A stretch of 64,000 nt of DNA from Mangifera indica (GCF_011075055.1 NC_058140.1:19779945-19843944); one strand, 5' to 3'. Shown: positions 10,160 through 24,400, numbered from the stretch's first letter. A program made the numbers and translations. The notes: a model not told the origin generated them from the sequence alone.

Positions 10160-13100
10160 ATGGAAACAGATTCGGACTCTGATGGCTCTCATGTCTCCGC
10201 CACTCCTCCGAGAGACTCTAATCCGCCGCTGCTGCCATCGCAAATTCCTCAGAGGACTCTTCTCAACTCTAAATCTAAAGTTAGAGTCAAACCAATCAAA
10301 ACATCTTCGCGCACAGAAAGCGAAAAAACAACCAACCCTAAACCCTTCCAATCGGAACCTACACCAAACAACCCTACTCCTGCCAAAACTCTACCTTTCC
10401 AGATTCGCCGGCCATTCGCTCAAAACCTCTCTACCTCGGCCGTTAATTCCCTCGAAACCCTTCCAGCTGGATTCTTCTCTAAACACGCGTCATTCTCAAA
10501 AATCCATAAACCCTCTCTCAATTTCGAAAAGGACCAATCTCTCCCTCTTCCTTCTAATCCTGAAACTTCTGAAATCAAAAGTGATGTTGCCAAGGTGAAG
10601 AAACAGATTAATTTGGTCAGCGTTGATATGCCTTTGCCGCCGGTGAAATTACGAAAATCTAGTGGAGAAGGTAACTTCGTGAGGTTGAATTTGAATCGCG
10701 GTAAACGTAAATTTGTGAATAAGGGTAAAAGAACCAAAAATAGTTATGCATCATCCAGCACTAGGGAATCTTATAGGAAAAGTAAGTCAAAATTAATTAA
10801 AAAGAAACAGAAGAATTTAAGTGGTGATGAAGAGGATTTGGTAATTGAAGCCACGCAACAGAATCAAAAGAAAAGAAAAGTAGCCAGTGATTTAGTAGAA
10901 GAGGCTGTGAGAGCCGTTAAAAATGAGGCTTCTGATGAGAATCTAGTGAGCTTGTTGAAGCTGGTGTACGGTTATGATGCATTTCGTGATGGACAGTTGG
11001 AAGCAATTAAGATGGTACTTGATGGAAAATCAACGATGCTGGTTTTGCCAACCGGTGTGGGGAAGTCTTTGTGTTATCAGATACCGGCAATGGTTTTACC
11101 GGGATTAACTCTGGTTGTCAGCCCATTAGTGGCATTAATGATTGATCAGTTGAGACAGTTGCCTCCTGTGATTCGAGGGGGTCTTTTGTGTAGTAGTCAG
11201 GTGATTGATGCATTTTGACTTTTGCTTCTTATATTTTTTATTGATAATTCATGCTTTTTTTTTTTTTTTTGGTTTTAGAGACCTCAAGAGGTTAACGAGA
11301 CGCTAAAGCTGCTTCATGAAGGTGTCATTAAGGTGATTTCGCCAGCAATTTGAGTGATCTTATGATGTTTTGTTTGTTGTTTCTGTTACATTTTTGTACA
11401 AATATAAGGTGCAATTTGTTTAGTTCCCAAACTCTGATGTAGCTTGCATTTATACTCTAGTTGCTGAGTTTGTAATGTTCTTGTTGTTTTAATGGTTTAA
11501 TGTTGATAAGTTCTGATATGCATGTCATGTGATTCACAATTTATAAGCTAAAAATTCATTATGGGGTTTTTATTTCAGGTGCTTTATGTTTCACCCGAAA
11601 GGTTTCTAAATGCAGAATTTTTATCAATATTTTCTGCTACTTTGTCTGTATCACTTGTTGTTGTGGATGAAGCACATTGTATATCAGAATGGTGAGTAGT
11701 ATCACTGTCTCTTTCCTGATTGAATTTTATTTTACCAAGTCCTGAAGCCATGCGCGAAAATTCCGTATATGCTTATTTAGGCAGTGAACATGTCGACAGG
11801 TCACACAATTTCCGGCCCTCATACATGAGGCTTAGGGCGTCTTTACTTCAAGCAAGGCTTAATGTTGAGTGTGTTCTTGCAATGACTGCAACTGCCACAA
11901 CCACCACTTTGCATGATGTTATGTCTGCTTTAGAAATTCCAACAGGCAATCTCATTCAAAAAGCCCAATTAAGGGACAATCTACAATTATCAGTATCTTT
12001 AAGTGGAAACAATAGGCAAGTGATGCTTCTTGCTTTTTTACCCCTTGGTTTTTATCTGGTATGACAGATTCAGTAAGTCTATTGAATATAACAATTAATT
12101 TGTTAAATTTGCTAGAATGAAAGATCTGCTGACGTTAATCAGTTCTTCCCCCTTCAGGGAAGTTCAAAGTATCATTATTTATTGCAAATTTCAGGTAATA
12201 ATTTATATTAATTTAACGCTTTCTAGTCCTTGGTTCCTTTTTTTTTAATGCAATTCTGTAGATTCTCTTTAGTTGGTTATTTTTAAGGTAGTCTGGTTCC
12301 TATGATGCCATTCATGGAAATGTTAATCAATTTCATCCAGTAATAGCCCCTGTCCTGTGTATCAGCTTCCAGTTTCCAGATTAATGGACTAGATCCTGTT
12401 TCTGCCAGGCATGAAACAAATTGTTGTTCATAATCCCTGGTGGCCACAGGGTGTTTTAAATATCAATATATATGACTGGTAATTAGTACTTGAATATGAA
12501 TTTTGCAGTCTGAAACTGATCTTGTAAGCAGATACTTGTGTGATAACAATATCTCCGCAAAGGTGAGGATTTCATTTCTCCTCAGTTCATTTTATTATTC
12601 TTTATCTAACTGCATCCTTAATATTTAGTGGTAAGAACTGAAAAGGTCATTTTCTATTGTTTTCTAGAGTTATCACAGTGGAATCCCTGCTAAGGATCGC
12701 AGCCGTGTACAAGATTTGTTTTGCTCTAATAAGATCAGAGTGGTGAGTCAATTATTCTCATAGCCATTGGATCTTAAATATATGCTTTGCTTTACTAATA
12801 TGCAAATATATATCTCTTCATTCAAGTGTTTTTAAAATTGTAGTTGCTGAATAATTGACTTCCATTTTCTGATTAAAGGTCGTTGCAACTGTGGCATTTG
12901 GCATGGGACTTGACAAGAGGGATGTTGGAGCTGTAAGAAGAAAATTATACTCATGAGTAATGTTGTGGCTTTTGCATTCAATCTGAAATGGTTTGCTGCC
13001 TTTGGGGATTCTATGTGGTAGACCCTCAGTGTGGCACGGCAGTTGCTTTTCAGATACTGTAGTGCACTGAAGGGATGTGTCAATATTGGTTGCTTCTCCT

Positions 13101-16100
13101 CTCCAAATACCTTGGGATTGGCTTCCACTGGATTGATTCTAACAGAAAATACAGAAATATGATTTTTTCCCAAAAATTTAAAAAAAAAAAATGTAATTAA
13201 GAGATTTATATGATGGAATCAATTTGGTTTACGAGACCACCCGTGTAGTGCTTCTGTTTTCACATGCTTTGATGGTTATTAAGTTTGTGGACTTACTGGT
13301 GCATTGGACATATTCGTTTGATGTTGTTCACAATGACATATCACAATGTTTGTTTTGTTTCCAGGTAATTCATTACAGCATGCCAGAAAGCTTGGAAGAG
13401 TATGTTCAGGTACACAATTCATTCAAAACTGCAACTTCTTTGACAGGTCTGTATGTCTTTTGCGGAAAGAAATGAACGATAAACCATTTGTAGGAGATAG
13501 GACGTGCTGGACGAGATGGGAGGTTGTCCTATTGCCATCTATTTTATGATAATATTACTTACATCAGGCTCCGTAGTCTCATGCACAGGTGGTTAAATAA
13601 TGAGTGCAGCTTAGTTGACAAATATTTTGTGGTAAAGACCTAGGATTGATTTTCATCATTTTGATTCTCAGCGATGGAGTAGATGAATATGCAATAAACA
13701 AATTCCTCTGTCAAGTTTTCTCTAATGGCAAGAATTCTTGTGGGAAAATTTGCTCAGTTATCAAGGAATCAGCCTCTCGCAAATTTGATATGAAGGAAGA
13801 GGTTTGGTCCTTGAACTCTCGCTGCATTAACTTTCTGAATGATACAATATTTAGGAAATATATATGATGGAGATCTAGGTAAATATATCTAGATATCCGA
13901 TATATGTTTTAATTATACTTCTTTCATGTGGTTTTTAAAACATCACAGACCCCTTCATGATATTAAATACAATCTCTGTTGTTTTAAAGAATTTAGAATC
14001 AATGTCATCTAAATGGTAAACCCATAAGAATTAGAATCATTTAACCGTTGAAGGCAGATGTATGTCATTTTTTAACCATAGGGTTGAGTTTTATATTTTA
14101 ACAAATTCTTGAAGACTACGTGATTTTTCCTTCTGAATTATTGATTCATGATAAATAGTTGTGTGAAAAAAAAAAATTCTTTTTAGGAAGTTATGTTGTC
14201 AAACCACAATTTCCATGTATCCAAATTATGTTGGCAGCCCGATGATTATTATAGTGCTTCTCTTTAATATGAGAAAATTGTTGCCTCTCAATTAATATGA
14301 TCTATGAAACTGAGTTTGTGTGTCTGCATGTTTTTTTCCATTTCTTAATGTGCATGCACATGTGCCCATGCACATGATATGCTTCTTGGAGCTTAAAAAG
14401 TGTGGACAATAATGAAGCAACTTAATCTTGAACTTCCTCTGGCACACCACATACACCATAATAAGCTGTGTTGCTGCCTTTTGATTCTATCAGGTGATGC
14501 TTACTCTTTTGACACACTTGGAGTTGGGGGAAGTACAATACTTGCGTCTACTCCCACAGCTAAATGTAACTTGTACTTTGAATTTCCATAAGGTATCTTC
14601 TCAAATGGCATTCCATAGTAAGCTACCTTGCATGTTTTAATGGCTTCTGGGACGAAGGGAGGTTATTCAAGCCTTTCAGGTGCTTTCGCAGCACTATTAA
14701 AGTTCTCAAAGTAAATTAGAGGCTGTGAATCTGTTAAATTTTTGCTTTTACTGCTGTGGAGTATGCTTATAGAAACATCAGTTAATAAAATTTCTGCCTT
14801 GTAGTTTTGAATGTATTTGAAAAGCACTTCGTTTTAAATAACCATCATCTGAATTTTTCTACTGATGTAATGTTACAATACCCCATTTCTTGTCTAAATG
14901 CTACTGAATTTGCATGACTGCAGACCACTCCAACATTGCTTGCTGACAAGGATAATGTGGTCTCAGCAATTGTAAAGAAGTGAGTACTCTCTACTCCTGG
15001 TCATACCGAACTATTGAAATCTACATCTAATTATGAAACCCTTGATAATCAAATTTTCAGGTCTGAGATTAAACTAGGACAATATGTATTTGACATTCCG
15101 ACTGTAGCAAACAGCATTGGCTCTACAGCTATTGATGTATCAAATCAGTTGCTGAATTTAAAGGTGAGGATCATTTGCAGAGTAGTGTGTGGCTGCCATA
15201 CACAAGTTTGTTTTGAAGGATACCTTCTTTATTCTTTGTTAACTTCATATTTATATATTATATCATCTAAGAAATATCACTTCTATCTCATTTTTTGCTG
15301 GGCATCTTAGTCGATGGGAGAAGTAACTTATGAGTTGAAGGATCCTGCCTACTGTTACACAATTTTGGAGCTCCCCAGTGAATTTTGTTCTCTTTCAGCA
15401 CATCTTACAAAATGGTTATCAGAGGTTGAAAGTTGCAAGGTGATTAGTTCTAATGTAACCAGTTTAAGCTGGTACTGTTTTGCTGTACAATGGCGACATC
15501 ATTCAATTCTTTACATACCAAAAACATAAGTTTAATTGGATGTACCATAGGGTTATTAGCAGGCTAATATGTGTTCTTCAGAAGTACTTAATGCTTGATC
15601 CAAAAATCAACCAGGCCAGTGTCTTGAGCGCTTTTCTTCCAAGAAGAGCTTTTATTCTTTGGTTTTTCCTTTTTGTTTATTCATTTTGCTATACTTCAAG
15701 GTACAATCAAAAAGTTAAAACAATTCATCCGGTATTTTGTTGTAGCCCATCCCCTGAAGTCAATCATTTCAAATTGATGCTGAATTGGGTGTAACCACAT
15801 AAAATAAGTGCATACGAAGATAAATCTGCTCTTCATGAATATAATGTATATATATTCCATTTGTATAACCTAATAATATGCTTTCTTCTCTAAAGTAGGT
15901 AACCAAATTGGACACAATGTTCAATGCTGCTGTTTTTGCTGTGAACATGTGTGAGAAGGTGGATGGCTGCTATGGTTCACAGCATACCCCTTGCTTGCAA
16001 AAGAAGATTTTGGATTACTTTAAGGGGGATGGTGACTGTGATGTCCCTAATAAGATTGGTCAGAGCAGGTAAATACATTTTTTTGCAGTCTTACCTAACT

Positions 16101-16589
16101 TTTCGGATGAATTTTCTCTACTCAGTTCTAGATGTTCCTCATACTGATAACACTGTCATTCATATTTGCAGCCCATTTCTAAGAGCAGATATAAAGGTGA
16201 GCTTTACAGATATATATTTAGATTCTGTTCTCAAGGAAACTGATATTTTGGTTTTGTTATAATTTGTTCTTTTTCGGCATCATAGGTGTTTCTGCAGAGT
16301 AACTCGCACACAAAATTTACCCCTAGAGCTGTTGCAAGAATAATGCATGGCATTGCAAGCCCATCGTACCCTTCTATGACTTGGTCTAAAACTCATTTCT
16401 GGTAATTGTATACTGTGTACTGATTTGCTTAAAATGCGGAAAAAAATATTTCTATGTTTTTCACCAAGTAACAGCTGAGTCTTTTTTTTCACACTTTACA
16501 GGGGAAGATATATGCAAATAGACTTCCAAGCCGTAATGGAAGCAGCAAAGGCAGAGCTCTTGAATTTTGTTGGGAAGGATGTGCCTTAG
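10160..16589 (+). CDS. RECQL5: ATP-dependent DNA helicase, RecQ family, RECQL5-like
   Basis: Nineteen exons: 10160-11200, 11279-11332, 11579-11691, 11800-12015, 12116-12194, 12509-12562, 12668-12742, 12879-12932, 13365-13409, 13494-13588, 13672-13801, 14494-14592, 14924-14979, 15061-15163, 15311-15439, 15899-16068, 16172-16196, 16286-16401 and 16502-16589. They give 913 residues, close to Arabidopsis RECQL5. A Ser/Pro/Lys-rich tail (1-270) precedes the RecQ core. Walker A is LPTGVGKS (296-303), motif II is DEAH (395-398), motif III is [10 protein letters not shown], motif V is [12 protein letters not shown] and motif VI is [11 protein letters not shown]. RecQ helicases unwind DNA 3' to 5' and restrain recombination in the nucleus. 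Intron 4 (12016-12115) starts AG|GCAAGT, a GC-AG intron. An upstream in-frame TTG at 10091 is not used as start. Confidence 0.93.
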
Positions 16590-16942
16590 TTGCTTACAAT
16601 CGTGTATAATATCCTACAACAATTGAATTGGAGGGCCATTTCATACTATTACCGTAAATTTTCTTAGCAAAGTAATTTTTTTTTTTAACTCTCAACCATT
16701 TTTTTCAGATGTCCCAAATTTCCTCCAAAGTCCTTCAGTGATCAACACTTTCTCTGCATAGTATGATTAAATTATCCTGAACAATTTATAATTCATGTAA
16801 ATGTAATAATACATTCATATTATTTCCATCTTTCTCTACAATGATACATGGTTGGTTTGACCAAAGATTTTAAATGTTATTTGATCAGGTTTATTCTTTC
16901 CCTGTGAAAGGTCACCAGCAGAAGTGTTCTACAGGCATATCT

Positions 16943-17316
16943 AGTGGGGGCAAACAACCCAATCCGGGTATTGTTTGGTTCAAGTTGACTCAATGAAATA
17001 GACATAATCGCATAAGGTTTGGGCTGAAACTTGACGAATTCAAGTGTTGTTGGCTTGAGTTTGAACTTAAATTTGAGAATGAAAGTTAAAGTGAAAATTC
17101 AAGTTCGGTTTAAAAATGTATAGTTAACTCTCATTATATATATATATATTTCTTTATTATTTTTTTATATTTAAAGTTAAATGATAAGATTTAGACATAT
17201 AAAAATATGGTTTTAAATTTTTAAAGATGTATTGATGTGATATTAGAATCCTAAGTCATGAGCTTGTTGAGCATGACTCTTCACTTGCAATTTGAGTGGT
17301 TTGCAGCCTCACCCAT
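16943..17316. mobile_element. Small terminal-inverted-repeat element
   Basis: The left end (GGGGGCAAACAACCCAA) and the reverse complement of the right end (GAGGCTGCAAACCACTCAA) pair imperfectly. The inside is filled with TTCAAGTTGACTCAA / TTGAGTTTGAACTTAAA words. About 370 bp long with no transposase, it fits a non-autonomous DNA transposon, perhaps hAT-like. The superfamily is a guess because no clean target duplication is visible. Confidence 0.45.
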
Positions 17317-17340
17317 CTCATGGAACATTTCTTTGAGTAG

Positions 17341-17470
17341 AATTATATATGTAATTTTATGTATAAATAATAATATATCAATATATAATTAAATAATTTA
17401 AATTAAAAATAAAATAATATCTAATTATTTAACAATATATTATTCTTTATATATAAAATTGTACTTATTA
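17341..17470. mobile_element. MITE copy, AT-rich family A
   Basis: An imperfect palindrome beginning AATTATATATGTAATTTTAT and ending ATATAAAATTGTACTTATT, with a central TTTAAATTAAAAATAAAAT. The same layout recurs at 27144-27317, 40604-40719, 41503-41673, 44663-44833 and 49941-50218. Confidence 0.5.
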
Positions 17471-17922
17471 TTTATTTACATATTTTTATTATATTCCTTC
17501 TGATAACAGGCTTATCAATGGATATGGGGCGTTATGGACATTTGACCTGCGACTACACTGAAAAGTTCAGTTGAATGACAATCCTTGTTTTAAAAATAAT
17601 GTATCTTCTAGCAGCCAGGTCCAGTTTTCCAATAAAAGACAAGAAAAAATTATTATTACAATAATAATTGTGGATCTAATTTCTAAATACAATAATTAAA
17701 TTAAAAGAGGAAGTAAAGAGAATAAAAGTAGGAGGGGAAAGCAAGTGGAGGGGTATATTCGAAACAGAAATAAGAGAAATAAGCATATTATTCAGTTGAA
17801 GCAAAGACCGTTAGTTGTTAACCAAAGACCGATCCTAGCTTCCCCTACAAACAACTCTCTTCTCACTTTTCACACCAAAAATAATTCAACATTCTTTTTT
17901 TTAATTTTTCTTTCGATTGAAG

Positions 17923-20403
17923 ATGGATGATTTCTCGGGAGATTCATCATCCACGTCTACCTCATCTTCATCCACATCACTGTCAATCATTACCAATTAT
18001 CCTCTCATTTCAGCTCTTGTGTCCTTTGCTATCGCCCAATCTATCAAGGTCGTCACCCTCTGGTAATACTTATTTATTTCTCACCTGGGTTCTTTGGTTT
18101 CGACTACTCTTGAATTTTGGGATATGGGTATGGTCTTTTCTGGTTTAAGGGAAGTTTACAGGATTTGTATTTCAGTGTTGTGATGCATATGATGTGTTGT
18201 AGTTTAATGAAAGAATGATTTCTGGACGTTGTAGAAACGGGGCTGCCCAGATCTTGAAATGGTTATGAAATTGTTAATTGTGAGGAATCAAACTTTGTTC
18301 TTATTGATAACACTCAGTTCTTAAGCTCAACTGGGAGATTTTTATCAACAGTCGGTGATATTTTACAGTCAGTTGTACTTTTAGGGCATCATCAATCCTT
18401 TCTTGGTTTTTTTTTTTTTTTTTATGGGGTGCCTTGACAGATTAATGCATCCTCGGAATTATAAATGTGGATGATTTGTAGGTTATCATTTGTCTTTTGC
18501 AAATGTGGATTTTCTTTATTTTGCTGTTTCTCAATTTGTTGCCATATAATTATTGAATAACTCACCTTTTCTAGTTTTCGATTGTCTATTTCCCCTTAAA
18601 TGATATGCTGAAGAGAATCTCAGTAGAAAAAAATTTATGGCGTAATTATGCAAATGGTGAATTTCTTCAGTAAATTTTATGTTATGGACTAAATTAAATT
18701 GAAGCAGAGAAGAAGCAGAACAAGGCAAAGAATAGATTCACAGATTCAAAAACTCAGAAATTCATAGGAAGGAGAAGAATGACAGAATTCAAGAAGAAAA
18801 TTCATGAATTTTTGATAATATGGCATCTGCCTATCAATTCGTTTTTTTTCACATACTTCTACTTGCATAATTGTAAACTAATTACTCTATTGATAAAGGG
18901 CATCGTATTTATTATATAGACTGAGTTAAACTAGTGCTGTTTTGGTCTCATGTAATTGTGTCCACAACATCTGTCTGAACCTTTTAATTATGAGCATATC
19001 AAACTTAGTAGCTCATTGATTTTGTTACCTCTTTGCTTGTATTATCCTTCAGTTGGCATTGATGAGATCCTTTCTTTCGTTATTTAGTCTACCCTGAGAT
19101 GCCTAAGCTTTCTTAGATTTGCAGGTACAAGGAAAGACGATGGGATCTCAAGCAACTTGTTGGATCTGGTGGAATGCCATCATCCCATTCTGCAACTGTT
19201 ACTTCGCTTGCTATGGCAGTTGGTTTACAAGAAAGCTTTGGAGGGTCTCTGTTTGCTATTGCATTGATCTTAGCATGTGTTGTATGTTCCCTGCCCCCAT
19301 ACCATTATAACTAGCATACACAAGTCATCTACTTAACTGAGTTTTAATCCCTAGATAACAAGCTTTTCCAGGATTAAATTATTATTTATGTAAATTAAAA
19401 TCTTAAAAGGGATTACAAATTATGTTGCTAATATATGAAAAGCACAAGAAATAGATCACGTTATTATTTGGATTGCTTTATTTATCTTAGCAGTTGTTCG
19501 ATTTATGTTTTTCTAAAATTATAGTATTTAGTATTTTGTAAAAGTTTTTTTATTATGATAAATGATGATATTGAAACAGTTTTTCATGTTGATTATATTA
19601 GCAACCCATTGTTATATATTTAATGTAGAGATTACGGTGGCAGGTGATGTATGATGCAACTGGTGTAAGGCTTCATGCTGGGCGCCAGGCAGAGGTTTGA
19701 TACTTTTGCAGCTTTTGGTTTTTGCTCTTGCTCCCTGATTCTCTCCTCTTCATCTTGTTTTTTCTTGCTCTCTATCCATGTTAAAAAATTAACACGTCAG
19801 AGAAGCTTTATTTGTTTGATTTTTTCATGTTTCTAAAATGGATTCTTTTCAGGTGTTAAATCAAATTGTATATGAACTTCCTGCTGAACATCCTCTGGCT
19901 GAAAGACGACCATTGCGCGAACTTCTTGGTCACACCCCTCCTCAGGTTCGGTTTATTGCATTGAATTTCCCCCTTAAGTACTTGATGGAGTCACTCATAT
20001 ATTTTACCGTCGCAAGCTTCCAAATCTGTATGTTCTTCAGATCCATTGTTTAAGTTTTTTTCACAATAATAACATAAGACAATTTGTTCATGCCCATTCT
20101 TCTCTGTGTTGTTATATCATAGTCACTGATATCCATCCATTGGATCTGACAACAAAAAATGGATCGTTACAGTTTGCCTTATAAGTTCTATTGAGCTTCT
20201 GAACTTCGTAAAGATAAAGCCATGTTTAAATTCTTATATTCCCTATTAATTCTAACTTGTGATTTTTTAGGAGATAGCTATTTGAAAGTTATTTATTTCT
20301 TCTGGTTTATCTCCTTGTATCACAGGTCTTTGCCGGAGGGTTACTTGGTATTGTCACAGCAGTTATTGGCCATGCGATCATCTTAGTCAGTCAGCAATCT
20401 TAG
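17923..20403 (+). CDS. DUF212 / PAP2-like membrane protein (At1g67600/At1g24350-like)
   Basis: Five exons (17923-18062, 19125-19281, 19644-19694, 19853-19945, 20326-20403) give 172 residues. A Ser/Thr-rich N-terminus is followed by a hydrophobic segment (about 29-46), the motif GGMPSSHSATVTSLA (around 63-77), a second hydrophobic stretch, RLHAGRQAEVLNQIVYEL and a C-terminal membrane segment ending VSQQS. Annotators call this family acid phosphatase/vanadium-dependent haloperoxidase-related because of the SSHSA motif. The family is shorter than true PAP2 enzymes and its activity is unproven. The whole protein agrees with what I recall of the Arabidopsis orthologues. Exon 2 ends before GTATGT, so the joined sequence reads ACVVMYDATG. 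Confidence 0.92.
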
Positions 20404-21464
20404 GCTCAAGTAGATTGCGAATATCATCGTCATGCTCACACTTGATCATGCCATAGAACAAAATTCATTCTGGCATATCTGTGACCATAATATTTGAATG
20501 TTGAGAGTCTGGTTTTAATTTGCCACATTCTTTCATTGAACTACATCTCTTCATTCAACCAGTAGCATTGCTACAATGTAATTTGATTTATTGATTGAGT
20601 GAATCATAAGTTGTGATATAATGGAAATGTCTGTTATATACCAGCCCAGAAGTTTGGCAAGATAGCTTCGTTTGATACAAATGTTGCATGTGTATTTTTA
20701 CTACGTGCTAATTTGTGACCAAAATGTTTGAAAAGCATTTGTAGCAATGGAAGTAAACCTATTTTTATAAATTTCAAGTTATAATTCAGTAGCGATAATT
20801 GGCAGAGCAAGGAGGGATAGATTTAAGCCAAATCTCGACTTAGTGTTAAACTTGACTTGAGCCATATTCGAGTTAAAATTTCAATTCAACAAATTGATTT
20901 GAGTTTGACTTGAATCTTCTTTCAATAATAATATTATTTATCTTATCAATTATATTATTAATTTGGCAAACAACCTTTTGAAAACATCTCTAATTAATTT
21001 TAATTAGATAGAGTTCAAACTTAAATTAACCATTATGGATTTAAGTTAAACTTGAATCAACTTACGTTCAAATTCTATTTGCTCAAATTCAACCCTACAA
21101 AAAAGGAAAAATTTGACTTATTAGATAATTTACAAATTATGGTAAATATGAGTTGGTCAATAGAAGAATAATACAACATATACTAACAATGAGTGCAAAT
21201 GTAAATACAAATGCCGACATATCATTATATGTAATAACACATTAACATTTGTTTTCATTGATTTACATGAACTATTATTGTTTTTGAAATTCACCGCTTA
21301 CAGACAGATTCTCTAAAAATAATGCATTAATAATGATAGCTTTACTATCAAAATCTTGATTGCAAGATGTGATAACGCTGTCATAGACAAGACTACTTGT
21401 GGGGAAGACAGCAACTACTTCCAATCCAAAAGAAGAATCAATCATAATACAGGTCTTCAAAGAA
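20404..21464. other. Convergent 3' intergenic region
   Basis: The DUF212 and monooxygenase genes end toward each other here. It contains both 3' flanks and one inverted-repeat element at 20811-21098. No gene is seen. Confidence 0.6.
20811..21098. mobile_element. Small terminal-inverted-repeat element
   Basis: The left end (AGGGATAGATTTAAGCCAAAT) and the reverse complement of the right end (AGGGTTGAATTTGAGCAAAT) pair well. The inside is full of TTGACTTGAG / TTCAAACTTAAATT words. About 290 bp, no coding capacity. The AGGG-T-GA-TT-GAGCC type end resembles non-autonomous hAT-like elements of dicots. A target duplication is not clear. Confidence 0.5.
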
Positions 21465-24400
21465 TCAAGGTGAGGTCTTTTCTATATTGACTGACCTTAA
21501 CCCCAATGCAGCAGAGAAAGCCTTCTCCATCTCCAAACTGGGGTCGCCGAAAACACCTGACTTCGCACGCCACGCAATGTGATCATCAGGCCTCACCAAG
21601 ATGGCCCCTTTGTCAGTCATCTGACAGATATTCCACCATGATGGTGAATCTGCTGATCTCTTAACTTCCACAACATCTACGTAGTTTTCCCAAGGTGCCA
21701 ATGCTGTCTTACTTGCTTCGGCTTTGCTCACAGTACCAGTAGGCCACATTACACATACCCTGGTAGAAACTTTTAAATCTGCAGCCACCTTTAATGCTGC
21801 ACGAGCAAGATGGTAGGACTGCTCTATTGGTGCTATTATGAGGAGAAATTCAACCTGGTCTCCAGCCACAAGATCCAGAGTAGATAGTGTTTCCTACAAC
21901 AACACATAATATGAGTTAAAACAAAATCCAACTGCAATTTCACATTCAGGAAAAAAAATTAATTCCAGCTAATTAATTGCCATGTAACAAACTGGAAGAG
22001 GGAACTCCTTATTTACAGAACCACAACTCCACAGCATGGGCAAAAACAATGAGGTGATCTTCACGCCTGCTGTGGCAAATAACTAATCACATACCTGACT
22101 TGGTGAAGTTGACAACAGTCTGACATTCATATGGGGCAGCCTTGATCCTGGATCTGCTGAAGGAATGTAGTCCCTCCGACGACCAGTAGGTACTTCTTCA
22201 GCAGTCACCAGAGGTTCAGTGTCAGGAACAAGAGCTCCTTCAAAGTACCTAACAACAGTTAATTGGATTATAACAGGAATTCAGAAACTCCAACATTGGA
22301 CATTATTTGACTAAAAAATGTAGCTAAAAATTAATTTTAATTGCTATTGAAATGGTAACCAAAAAAAGAATAAAACACAGAACAGTCAGGTTAGGGGACA
22401 CCACATGAGCTTCAAGTTGCTACACAGATATATATGTTTTCTAAATTTGTTTTTGCGAATTTGAGATTAAAATAGCTGCCACATACTAGAAATAATTATT
22501 CTTGATGTGAAGGAGATACCTAAAACCAAGATCCTCGGCAGGAAACTGAAGTTGAAGGCTCTTTCCTTCTTCAAATATTAGCCTTAACTTAGATAGCCTT
22601 GAAGATCCAAGTGGGTTGCTTTCATTCAGAAGATATTCTGAAAGCTGGGCACGACCTAACTTAAAGATTCCATCAAGCATTGCCCTCTGTAGTACAGATG
22701 GTAAAAAAGAACCAACTGCTTTATTAATTACTTGATGCACTGCAAATGCAACAAAAGGGAAAACAATAATATTTCAACAACAAGCATGCATGAAAACATC
22801 TAAATTCAATGATTGATAAGCTAAACCAAGCAAAGAGAGGAAAGAAGATAGAAGAAAAAGAAAAGAAGCAAGGTTTTAGCAATAGCTGTGTTGATTTACC
22901 GGAGCTTGCAATAGTTGGATCAAGACCAAGGGCAGAAGGAACTGCCATGGCTGCTTTGAAGTTCTCAACACTAAGTGCAGTATTGAAATTGGCAATCTGA
23001 CAACAGCACATCATAAAGGTCAAGTATCCAGATCATGTCAGGATAAATATACAAAAGGAACAAGGTAGAAAAAGTAAAATCAATACCGGCTTACGTTCTG
23101 TTTCATAAGTATGAAGTAATGAAAGTGGTGCAATACCCTGTAGTACGGAAGCTAATTTCCAGGCAAGATTATGAGCATCCTGAATGCCAGTATTCATTCC
23201 TGCATACATAATATAATATAGTTTAGCAAATTTCAATGCCAAGTGTCATCGACGGAATACATAAAGCAGAACTTGAACACTTTGTTTCAACACACATTAA
23301 GAAAATTTCTAAGCTAAAAGCCAAAATAGCATAGTGATTCTGGGTGTCCAACCACATATGCTTTCTCATATCTATAATTTCTTCTTAATAAACCAACATT
23401 TTAGAAAATGTAAGGAGTTGACATACTATCAGCGCGGTAATGAATTTAAGGGACTTTTACATCTGCAAAAAAAAAAAAAAACTACTAACCAAAACCACCA
23501 GCAGGAGGAAACCGATGAGCAGCATCACCGGCAAGTATTATTCGATTATCACAACACACAAACTTCTGAGCTACTTCAGCATGCATCACCCATGGCTTTA
23601 CATCGATCACATTGACGTCTGAAAGCTCCTGACCAGCTAACTTGAATATTAATTGCTTGCATATCTACAAGTTGCATCATTCAAAGAAACTGTTACTAAT
23701 GATGGGGAAACTGCACTCATTAATATTATGAATCTTACAACTACATCTGACAATTGCCTACCATGTTTTTTACAAATGTTTAATGGGTTTGTAACATTTT
23801 TCATCCTCCATACTTGACCACATAAAGGGTACAAGCAAAGATCTTAATGAAATACTACATCTTAAAACCCATCAGTATCAAATGAAGATTACCTCAGGGC
23901 TGAAATCTTCAAGATTTTGCTGAGGTGGATAGAAAGGTATCTGCAGGATGATGAGCAATAATTTACTGCATGTATATGATGCACTTATCAAACTGGCACA
24001 AATTTAATCCGAACAATTTCTAAAGCCTCTGCGATACCTGCAACACAAATTCTCCTTGATTCAGATCGTGAGCTACAAGGACTCCAATGGCTTCGGTGTT
24101 GAAAATGAAAAATAGCATTCCAGGCCTCTCATTCAGCAGATAATCTCCAAGGCATTTACTCAAAAAATGAACACTGACAAGCTTTTGCAAATCTTTTTCG
24201 CCTCTTAGATCTATTCCTATAAGCCTCCTTATAGTACTTCCTGCACCATCTGTGCCAACAAGCACATTACACTGAATATTTTTCTTCTTAAGTTTTCCTC
24301 CCTCTTCAAATGAAGCAGTCACATCTATACAGTGGTCAGTTGCATTGATGGATATACACTCATGCCCCATTAATATTCTCCTTCCCTGGAGAAAACTATG

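Larger units (their letters stand above)
16590..17922. other. Intergenic with two inverted-repeat elements
   Basis: This holds the 3' region of the helicase gene, an inverted-repeat element (16943-17316), an AT-rich MITE copy (17341-17470) and the promoter and leader of the DUF212 gene. No protein-coding signal is seen. A short + strand frame at 17745-17930 runs into the next start codon but out of frame and is not a gene. Confidence 0.5.
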
